A DNA stretch of 64,000 nucleotides from positions 124,001 to 188,000 of the forward strand of contig NW_026252288.1 in NCBI RefSeq assembly GCF_025094135.1, in the 5' to 3' direction. The position numbers and the translations under genes are program-made. Numbering within the stretch: the stretch's first letter is position 1; every line of letters starts with the position of its first letter. Below are positions 45,101 to 54,101 of the stretch, piece by piece. The DNA comes from Mucor mucedo (Eukaryota; Mucoromycota; Mucoromycetes; Mucorales; Mucoraceae). The notes below the pieces were generated by a model. It had not been told where the DNA came from. It saw only the letters and a program-made list of their open reading frames with translations, and ran no database searches.

Positions 45101-48100
45101 CATTACGCAGTGATTGATGCCATCATGTTTATCTTTAAAACGTTAGGCTTAAAAGTCGTTCAATTCTTACCTTTGGTGATCCCCGGCTTTTTGTCGTTGA
45201 TGCGATCTTCTACTTCGGGTATGCTTGAACTGTATTTTCACAAGCTAGGAGATTTAGTTTCGATTGTGGAGCAGCATATTCGTAACTACTTGAAAGATAT
45301 TTTTGACTTGATTGATGATTACTGGACTCCCGTTTCATCCATCCAGATTACCATCATTTCTTTGATTGAGGCCATTGCCAAAGCATTAGATGGAGAACTT
45401 AAGGTGTATTTACCCCGTTTATTACCTCATATGCTCCAAATCTTTGATAGCGATGTATCCGAACGAAGACAACCCACAATCAAGGTCTTGCACGCATTTG
45501 TTGTGTTTGGCGCTAACATCGAAGAATATATGCATTTAGTCATACCCGCTGTGGTCAAATTCTTTGAAAAACCAGATGCACCTGTATCTGTTCGTCGACA
45601 GGCGATTTTGACCATTACAGCACTATGTAAAAAAGTTAACATGTTTGATTACGCCTCTCGTATTATACACCCCTTAGCCCGTGTCCTGCCTGTCTTGCCC
45701 ATCGAAGCCAGAAAAGCTGCTATGGATTTGTTATGTGCTCTTGTGTTTCAACTCGGAACAGATTATACCAAGTTTATTCCTGTCATCAACAAGGTCTTAA
45801 CAAGACATCGTATCACACACACAAATTATGAATTGCTTGTGGGAAAGTTGCTAAAGGGAGAAAATTTACCTCAGGAATTAGGAAAGGCGTTTGATGATCG
45901 TGATGCCAAAGGAGATGAAACACCTTCGGCCGACCAAAGTATAGCAAAAAAGCAACCTGTTAATCAGCAGCAACTGAAAAAGGCTTGGGAAGCTTCGCAA
46001 CGATCCACAAAAGAGGATTGGATGGAATGGATTCGTCGATTCAGTGTTGAATTATTAAAGCAATCCCCCTCGCATGCACTTCGTGCTTGTGTTTTTTTGG
46101 CATCGAAATATACACCACTAGCAAGAGAACTGTTCAATGCGGCATTTGTCTCTTGTTGGAACGAACTATACGATCAGTATGTCGATGAACTTGTCAAATC
46201 GTTAGAAGTGGCATTAAAAGCACCGAATATCCCACCCGAGATCATTCAGGTCCTTTTACATCTTGCTGAATTCATGGAGCACGATAACAAGATGTTACCA
46301 ATTGATATCCGTACATTAGCCGTATATGCTCAAAAATGTCATGCATATGCCAAAGCACTGCATTATAAAGAGACCGAATTTCATATCGAACAATCCTTTG
46401 AGGCTGTTGAGATGCTCATGTCCATCAACAATTTGCTTCAACAACCTGATGCTGCCATGGGTATCTTGACATTTGCCCAAGACTCTTTGGGTTTAGAGCG
46501 TAAAGTGTCCTGGTTTGAAAAATTGCATAGATACCAAGACGCCCTTGATGCTTATGAAGCGCAACAGCTGGAGAATCCAAACTCGATGGAAATCACACTG
46601 GGTCGTATGCGTTGTTTACATGCACTGGGTGAATGGGATCAATTATCTGCGCTGGCGCAAGAAAAGTGGATCCATGCACCTACGGATAACCGTAAAAGTA
46701 TGGCGCCCTTTGCTGCTGCCGCGGCTTGGGGTTTGGGTCAATGGGAACAAATGGAGGAATATATCGCCCTGTTGAAGCCTGAAAGTCCCGATCGAACCTT
46801 TTTCCGGGCCATCCTGGGCATGCATCGAAACAGATATGCCGAAACTGAAAAGTTCATCAACAAGACGCGTGATTTGCTTGATACAGAATTGACTGCCCTT
46901 TTGGGCGAAAGTTATAATCGAGCTTATACCACGGTAGTCCGTGTTCAGATGCTGGCTGAGTTGGAAGAAATGATCATTTACAAACAGTCAGCTAATGATA
47001 TGGAACGACAGAGCGCTATCCGCCGAACTTGGGTCAAACGTTTAGAAGGCTGTGAACGTAATGTAGAAGTTTGGCAACGCATTCTTCGTGTCAGAACCAT
47101 GGTCATTTCTCCTCAAGAAGATATGGAAATGTGGATCAAGTTCGCTAATCTATGTCGAAAGAGTGGCCGTTTCTCTTTATCCGAGAAAACCCTGAGAAGC
47201 CTGATGGAAGCAGATGGTGATGGGTCTGGCACTCCTCATCCAAAGATTGTATATGCTCAATTGAAACACATGTGGGATTCAGCGTCTATTGCAACAGGCG
47301 ATAGAGCTCCTGCGATTCGTACTAGAGCCCTCAGTATCTTGCGTGATTTTACAGCACAAAAGACTAATGATCTCGGCTTAAACCCTGATGAAATGGCTGT
47401 GAGCATGCCAATTGATCCCAGCCGTATTACAGATGATGTTGCCGAATATACACGTTTATTGAGTAGATGTTATCTTCGTCAAGGTGAATGGCAACGTGCT
47501 TTATCTTATGAACTTACAGAAGAATCCATTCCTGAGATCTTGTCTTCCTTCTTATTGGCAACCAGGTTCGATCAAAACTGGTATAAAGCATGGCATTCTT
47601 GGGCTTTGGCCAACTTTGATATCATTGATTACCATGAACGACTTCATCCAGATAACCTACCCCCTCAAATTTTCAATCATCACATTGTTCCTGCTGTCCA
47701 AGGTTTCTTTAGATCTATCGCTTTATCCAAAGAAAACTCGCTTCAAGATACATTGCGTTTATTGACCCTGTGGTTTAAGTATGGATATCAAGCAGAAGTG
47801 AGTGCTGCCATTAATGAAGGTTTTGGCACTATCAGTATTGATGTCTGGTTACAAGTGATCCCTCAATTAATTGCTCGTATCCATGCTCCAAATGCTACTG
47901 TCCGTTTGTTAATTCATCAGCTGTTGACAGATATTGGTCGCGAACATCCTCAAGCGCTTGTGTACTCATTAACTGTCGCTTCTAAATCTCAAAGCGTTCC
48001 CAGACGAAGAGCTACGTTTGTTATCATGGATCGCATGCGTATGCATAGCGATGTACTTGTCGAGCAAGCCTTAATGGTAAGTCAAGAACTTATTCGTGTG

Positions 48101-49975
48101 GCTATTCTCTGGCACGAAATGTGGCATGAAGGTTTGGAAGAGGCCTCTCGTCTCTATTTCGGTGACCGTAATGTCGAAGCCATGTTTGCTACTTTAGAGC
48201 CTTTGCATCAAATGCTGGATCGTGGACCTGAAACAATGCGTGAAGAATCGTTTGTGCAAGCATTCGGTCGCGATCTGCAAGAGGCGCAAGAATGGTGCCA
48301 TCGCTATCAGGAAACGCGTGATCTTAATAACTTGAACCAAGCTTGGGAGCTTTATTACCAGGTGTTCAGACGTATCGTTCGACAACTGCCTCAATTGACA
48401 AGCTTGGAGCTTCAATACATTTCGCCTCAATTATTGGAAGCTCGTAATCTGGAATTGTGTGTACCTGGTTACTACCGTAGTGGAGAACCCATTGTCCGTA
48501 TTGCTCACTTCAATCCAAGCCTAAGTGTCATTGCTTCGAAACAAAGACCCCGAAAGTTGACAATTGTAGGTAGTGACAGTAAGGACTATATGTATCTTTT
48601 GAAGGGTCATGAAGATCTTCGTCAGGATGAACGAGTAATGCAATTGTTTGGTCTTGTCAACACTTTATTAACTAATGATGCTGAGACCTTTAAACGCCAT
48701 CTCAATATTCAACGTTACCCTGCTGTCCCTCTTTCTCCTAATTCTGGTTTAATTGGTTGGGTGACTGAAACAGATACCTTACATACCCTAATTCGTGATT
48801 ACAGAGATAGTAGAAAGATTTTGTTAAATCTTGAGCACCGACTCATGCTTCAGGTAATATAAAAAAGAACGGAATGAGTAGGAAAATACTGACAACATAT
48901 ATCTAGATGGCTCCTGATTATGACAATTTAACTGTCATCCAAAAAGTTGAAGTACTACAATATGCCTTTGAAAAAACGAGTGGACAAGACTTGTACAATG
49001 TTCTTTGGTTGAAGAGTCGTAACTCAGAAGCCTGGCTTGATAGACGTACCAATTACACCAGATCGCTTGCTGTCATGTCAATGGTAGGATATATCCTTGG
49101 TCTGGGCGATCGCCATCCCTCAAATCTCATGCTTCATCGTGTGACGGGTAAGGTTGTTCATATCGATTTCGGTGATTGCTTTGAGGTAAAAATATGCATG
49201 TACTTTTATAAATTGACATTGTATTGACAAAAAGTAATATAATATAGGTGGCTATGCATCGTGAAAAGTTCCCTGAAAAAATTCCATTCCGTTTGACACG
49301 TATGTTGGTCAAGGCCATGGAAGTAAGTGGTATAGAAGGAAATTTCCGTACAACTTGTGAACATGTGATGCGTGTATTACGTGATAATAAGGAAAGTTTA
49401 ATGGCTGTTTTGGAAGCCTTTGTATACGATCCTTTAATCAATTGGAGATTGCTTAATACTCAACCTCAGAGTCCCGCACAAAGTAAGTTTTTTCTGAAAA
49501 AAAAAAAAAAATAGGCTCTTATTTTTCGCTTTTTATGTTAGATGAACGTATGAGAGGTATTGAAAATATGGCACATGAAGATGGCCCTGATGATGGACAT
49601 CGAAACTTTTCTGTTAGTAGAAGATTGAACCGTATCGAAGTAGAAGCTGTGGCGAATGGTATGATATTAGTTATTTTTAACAAGCGCTTTTATTCCTATG
49701 ACTAACTTGTTTTTAAAGAAAATCCTCAGGGACCTGAATTACTAAACTCTCGTGCGGTTGCAGTCGTCAACCGAGTTTCAAACAAGCTGACAGGTCGTGA
49801 TTTTAACCCTCGTGTTACACTGGATGTACCAACTCAGGTGGAGAAACTGATCCAACAAGCTACATCTTTGGAAAACTTGTGTCAATGCTATGTGGGATGG
49901 TAGGTTTCAAAAGTATCTGCTACATTATTTATAAACTAACCCGTTGCTGTTTTCAATAGGTGTGCATTCTGGTAA
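42189..49975 (+). CDS. TOR: TOR serine/threonine kinase (phosphatidylinositol kinase-related)
   Basis: Thirteen exons, all phase-consistent, give 2358 aa. Exons: 42189-42256, 42324-42369, 42429-42558, 42618-43132, 43195-43396, 43459-43755, 43807-44876, 44933-48853, 48907-49185, 49248-49482, 49542-49658, 49719-49899, 49960-49975. The N-terminal half is HEAT repeats (for example AAKALGRLAVSSTTL). The FAT domain follows, then the FRB: ILWHEMWHEGLEEASRLYFG, containing the Ser that rapamycin-FKBP12 binding depends on. Kinase motifs: LKGHEDLRQDERVMQLFG, GLGDRHPSNLMLHR (catalytic loop), VHIDFGDCFE (DFG). FATC at the end: LENLCQCYVGWCAFW. TOR controls growth in response to nutrients. Rapamycin sensitivity is predicted from the intact FRB Ser and Trp, not shown. 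Confidence 0.97.
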
Positions 49976-50098
49976 ACTGAAGCAAATAAATCGTTGTCAA
50001 ATAGACTTTATATATATAATAATAATAGTAATAAATACAATTTTGAAAAAATGAATAAAGAACAAATATAAAATATGTACATCATGCGGCTGTTTTGT

Positions 50099-51427
50099 TC
50101 AATAGCCTTGGGGAAATTTTGTGTATGGAAACCGTTGCTCATTCACATAATTAGATGGAGTGGGGCTTCCGACGTTATGTTGTGAGTTAGTATAATATGG
50201 TTGGATTTGGTTGAGATATGGAAGCTGTTGTGGGGTTTGTCTGGATTGGTAGTGCTGAAGAATGGGGAGTCCTTCTATTGAATGTGAATCCTTGTGATCA
50301 TCGACGAAGTAGTTTTGGTCATCCCTTGCCAAGAGATGGCGGCGATCGGAGATCGATGGTGATAAATCACTTGCATAAACTGGTTTCTCCACCAGTTCAG
50401 ACGACGATGAATGAGGGTCTATAAATCCGTAATTGGATGCAGGCTGATAATTACAATAAAGCCGTTCGTCTGATTGTTCTGTTCTATAGTGTACCTTTCT
50501 ACTTTTAGACGCTTGTTTACGAAGAATTTCGGCAATTCTTTTATCAACCTTGTGACAGCAGTATTCTTTCAGATTTCCTCGAATATGACAGAACAATGGA
50601 ATATATAAGATGGCTGCAGCGCACACAAGCAAAAAAGAGACAGCAAACACTAGAACTGAAAATGCCATCGTTCCTGTCAGAATTTGTTGTTTAACATCGT
50701 CTCCCAAAGCTTCATTATTTAAAACTATGGTGCCGTGAATAATCCGCAACCATGCTGGAGCCAATGCTTCGAGAGTCACAACATTAATGACTTGGCGAGG
50801 TGCTTCAGCAAGTAAAAGACGCTTCCAACCTTTTAATGTGAAAAAGACAAAAAATGCGTAGCCGTCAATACCTTTAGTGCTACTGTTGATGGATTTGAAT
50901 AGACAATGATAACGATAATCCTTCATGGACAGGTACTTATTTACTATGACGGATGTAAATGAACAAGAGATATTGTCTGTTTTAAGGATATAACGAGCTT
51001 TGATTAAATCCCAAACAATAAGTAAGTATGACACCATAATACAAGCAAAGAAAATCCATTTGGAGTATTCGGTTGGGATAGCAGGTGTCACTGTTGTCTG
51101 TCCGATAACCAAGAGTGAGACTGATCAATGTTAGATGTAGCTCTGATAATGGTCAGTAGAAGTAAACTTACCCGCAGTGTATAGATCTGCCAAGCAGACA
51201 CAAACAGACTTTATTGCAGTTATAAAGACAAATATGTATCCAAATCGAGAAGTACAGGATGGATCGTGAAAGACATCCAAATCGATATTTTCAAATCTGT
51301 GGCCCGATACAATTTCACGTTTCCATTTAGGATTATTGTTTCCACATAATCCCTAATAAACAATATATTTACTTCAATTGGTTCAATTGAACGATAGCAA
51401 AAAAATTTCTATTTTTTTTTTTACCAT
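50099..51427 (-). CDS. KCH1: Kch-type fungal potassium channel
   Basis: Three exons: a start exon of one codon (ATG, 51427-51425), then 51352-51172 and 51120-50099; 401 aa. The protein starts MGLCGNNNPKWKREIVSGHR, continues FENIDLDVFHDPSCTSRFGY and has hydrophobic segments IFVFITAIKSVCVCL, SKWIFFACIMVSYLLIVW and MAFSVLVFAVSFLLVCAAAI. It carries the family block GWKRLLLAEAPRQVINVVTL. The cytosolic C-tail is Ser/Gln/Tyr rich. These match the fungal Kch1/Prm6 (Kch2) family, which mediates low-affinity potassium influx at the plasma membrane. The one-codon first exon gives an MGxC start open to acylation. It was chosen because it fits phase and consensus sites; a longer N-terminus from upstream cannot be excluded. 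The gene converges with TOR, 123 bp between stops. Confidence 0.82.
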
Positions 51428-51805
51428 TCTTGTTATTATTCTGTTGCTGGTGAAAGATAATTTTAAGGAAAAAGGGGAATTTGTGAAGAACAGAATAATT
51501 TTTTTTTTTACTGCTGATTTGAACTTGCGATTAGACGTCCCTGGTTTATTCGGAGATCTAATGGGAAATAATAGAGGCAAACCACATTGGCTTTGATAGA
51601 CTGTAAAGAGTTCATGTTGTCAAGGAAGGCACGGTAGTTAAAGTACTTAAAGGACTAAGATTTACTGCATGATGGTATGATTTATGGTCGTACAACATAT
51701 GCTTATATTTGTTTTGTCATGAACACAAAAAGAAATTTAGACTGTTACACGGTTCTACTCCGAATTTTATGATTTGCTGAAAAAAATTGGTTTTGGTTGG
51801 ACTAC

Positions 51806-51930
51806 TGTTTTTTGAATATGACATTAAATAATATTTACGTCAAGGTAAAAATAGTTTTGCGTTGCTTAATAATAAATTTTGCGCCAAGAAATTAGAAAAA
51901 AAAAATACAACAAAGTAAAGATTTATTTTT
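51806..51930 (+). mobile_element. solo end of the mariner-type element found at 54102-55802
   Basis: Begins CTGTTTTTTGAATATGACAT after TA. It continues ATTTACGTCAAGGTAAAAAT, AGTTTTGCGTTGCTT and AATAAATTTTGCGCC, then AAGAAATTAGAAAAAAAAA. The right end of the full element, read on the minus strand, has CTGTTTTTTGAG..., CTTTACGTCAAGGCAAAAAT, AGTTTTGCGTTGCTT and AATAAATTTTGC, then AAGAAATTAGAAAAAAAAA. Most substitutions are transitions; the solo copy also lacks about 25 bp near the tip. No transposase follows. Confidence 0.8.
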
Positions 51931-51932
51931 GA

Positions 51933-51955
51933 GGTCCTTTTATAAGAAAAGGACC
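51933..51955. terminator. perfect 9-bp hairpin, GGTCCTTTT / AAAAGGACC
   Basis: GGTCCTTTT, loop ATAAG, AAAAGGACC. A further AAAAGGACC lies at about 51992. It is next to the solo transposon end. Typed as terminator only for its shape; function unknown, and intrinsic termination is not expected for fungal polymerase II genes. Confidence 0.35.
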
Positions 51956-52025
51956 GAAAAACAGTCAGAAAAATATAGGGATCTGAAGTCAAAAGGACCA
52001 ACAGAAGAAAAAGGTGGTGTAACAG

Positions 52026-52298
52026 TCAGTATATGCGTCTCCAATTTCTTCTTTTTCCAGTGTTGCTTTTACTTTTAATAAACATGACATCATCTTCGGT
52101 GTATTTATTGTCGTTTGTGTGGGCTTGACTAGGTTCAGACGCCTTTGTGAGATCTACCTGAGTTTGATCTGGCCTGTTTATTGTTGCAAAGCTTTCGTTG
52201 ATGTAACCTTTGACTTTTTTTGCAACTGCTTCTGGTATTTCATCGTTATCAACATCACCATCGCTTCTTCTTTTTATGTTTTCTAGAAGTGGTTTCAC
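52026..52298 (-). CDS. ORF fragment, 90 aa, possibly 3' exon of the neighbouring pseudogene
   Basis: Encodes MKPLLENIKRRSDGDVDNDE, a polar middle, and a basic end (NTGKRRNWRRIY). Low complexity, charged; no domain. Same strand as the pseudogene at 52573-53288, so it may be its C-terminal tail. Confidence 0.3.
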   Translation of the reverse strand: MKPLLENIKRRSDGDVDNDEIPEAVAKKVKGYINESFATINRPDQTQVDLTKASEPSQAHTNDNKYTEDDVMFIKSKSNTGKRRNWRRIY

Positions 52299-52572
52299 CG
52301 ATTCCGTAAATACTTGCTGTACCCGACACTCTTACCTGTCCACCACCAGCTACCAGCCACATCAACCACCTACGACTTTGGATCTGACTCTTTCATTATT
52401 AGGTTTTAGAAAGTCGGAAAAGAAGACGTACGGTAGGATCGAATTGATACTCTAGTGAAGTCAAAGACACAGTATTGCTAGTCAGAAAATGGCCCATCAC
52501 TACTATTGGATTCTAAAACGAAAAAACGCCTTAAGCCCACAACAAAGTTGTTATGAAATCCCTTTAGCAATC

Positions 52573-53288
52573 CTACAAATTTTTCTTACGGATATGTAAA
52601 CCCAGTCGAGTTGTAATAACTTGATCGGGAACCCGTTCGTTCATTGGAAACTCGTTGACATGTTCCGATATAGACTTAGATGATACCAAAAAGCATTTCT
52701 TTGCCCAGAATTTAGCTTCGATTTCTAAGAATGGTTTTTCATCGGCAACAACAAACTCTTCTTCAACTTCAACGCTTGAAAAGCCTTTAATGGCAAAGAT
52801 GAGGACGATTGGGTGCGCTTTGTATCGGCGATATGCTGAAAGTGAATATCCTATTACTCTATTCATAAAGTCATGATTGACTTGGTTTACACTTTTTCCA
52901 AAGCAGTTATCACTGGGAACTTTTTGGGACACGACACTTTATGAAATTCAATTAAAATAGGTAGACTTGATTTCACTTGACTGCTTTTGGTCGCATAAAC
53001 GACGTCAGACCTAGTCCCATCTGCCCACTCATTCGAGGCTACATAATAATTGTTTGTTGGAATGACTGTACCTATGATACCTTACGCGTATTAAAAGCCA
53101 ATGCATTTATAATAGACAGGTATACTACCTAGTAATGACTGCACCACCAAGTTCACGACTACAGGGTCATTGAATAGTAGCTTACACATCAAATCAGAGC
53201 CAGGTCTCCAGTTCCCTGGTAAAGTAAATGAGTTTGTTTCTTGTGAATAAAATTTAGTTAATGATGTATTCAGCGAAATGAGATTCAT
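52573..53288 (-). pseudogene. degenerate gene of a repeated family, PD-(D/E)XK nuclease-like character
   Basis: Starts MNLISLNTSLTKFYSQETN, then FTLPGNWRPGSDLMCKLLFN, SLLGSIPVYYKCIGF. The frame is then interrupted by two TAA codons within 12 bases (TAATACGCGTAA). It continues in the same frame: TVIPTNNYYVASNEWADGTR, SDVVYATKSSQVKSSLPILI, EFHKVSCPKKFPVITA. A one-base frameshift then leads to VNQVNHDFMNRVIGYSLSAY, PIVLIFAIKGFSSVEVEEEF, FLEIEAKFWAKKCFLVSSKS. The order Asp (RSDVVY) ... Glu-x-x (IEFHKV) ... helix with a conserved Arg-Tyr (RRYK) recalls Rpn/PD-(D/E)XK-type nucleases. That is an inference by pattern only. Several copies of similar text occur in Mucorales genomes, from memory. Confidence 0.5.
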
Positions 53289-53336
53289 ATCTTAATACAA
53301 AAAAAGAAAAAAAAGCGAGATTCATACCTTCACCAG

Positions 53337-53993
53337 GGAAATGTCTAGACCTCCGTATTTTTTTCAAACGTATTTTTTATACCACTTACAAGAATTCTGG
53401 CCAGGACCAGCAGGCCAGTATGATTGCACCTATTTACAGTGCAATCCCTGCTATTCACAGTCCGTGAGTACCAAAAACTCAAGAGCTCTGTCTAGGAGGT
53501 CGCCCTCCTATAGCAAAGACTAGCCACAGCCGCAATATCGCAATATATCTTTTTCTATTTAGCGTCTTTTCAAAGAAACAAGTGTCATTACTAATCTAAC
53601 CTTTTTACGTTATCAGTTACTTTCATACGATAGAAAAAAATATGTGAAGGGAAAAGAAAAGGAGAAGAATAAAGTGTGTGAACCAGCTTTATTTGTAGGC
53701 TGATAAACAAGCTTATGTCAGGATGATTTAATTGCTTGTTTCATGATCCATAATGTTTGGGCCTTTACTTAAAATAGAAACACTTGCAAAATCTTCCCAA
53801 GCAAGTCAGAACTCGGTAATTGTCTATCTGCGTTCCAGTAGTAGCTTGTAATGACAGTGAAGCGGATTTAATGGAAAACAGAAATCGATCATCCCATGAA
53901 GTTTAGATGATATGGCATGTCAATCGACGTGTAGACCATCGCATGATTTTAAAAAATACGTTTGAAAAAATACGGAGTTCTAGACATTTCCCT
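53337..53993. mobile_element. 657-bp non-autonomous element with ~45-bp terminal inverted repeats
   Basis: The left end (GGGAAATGTCTAGACCTCCG, then TATTTTTTTCAAACGTATTT) matches the reverse complement of the right end (GGGAAATGTCTAGAACTCCG, then TATTTTTTCAAACGTATTTT) with one substitution and one T-run indel. TTCAC occurs just outside both ends and may be a target duplication. The interior has only a short ORF and small hairpins such as TAGGAGG-TCGC-CCTCCTA near 53492. No transposase. Confidence 0.8.
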
Positions 53994-54039
53994 TCACTGA
54001 ACATCCTTTTAGTAGTTTTTTTTTATCTAAACAATAAAA

Positions 54040-54100
54040 AAAAGCGATTACGACTACAACTACGACGACGACGACGATAACGACGACGACGATAACGACT
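54040..54100 (+). repeat. ACG/GAC trinucleotide repeat
   Basis: An imperfect run of ACG triplets with ACT and ATA interruptions, ending exactly where the mariner-type element starts. Confidence 0.8.
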
Positions 54101-54101
54101 A

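Larger units (their letters stand above)
51600..52025. other. start of second transposon island
   Basis: About 430 bp with no gene. It contains a solo transposon end (51806-51930) and a hairpin (51933-51955), listed separately. Confidence 0.5.
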
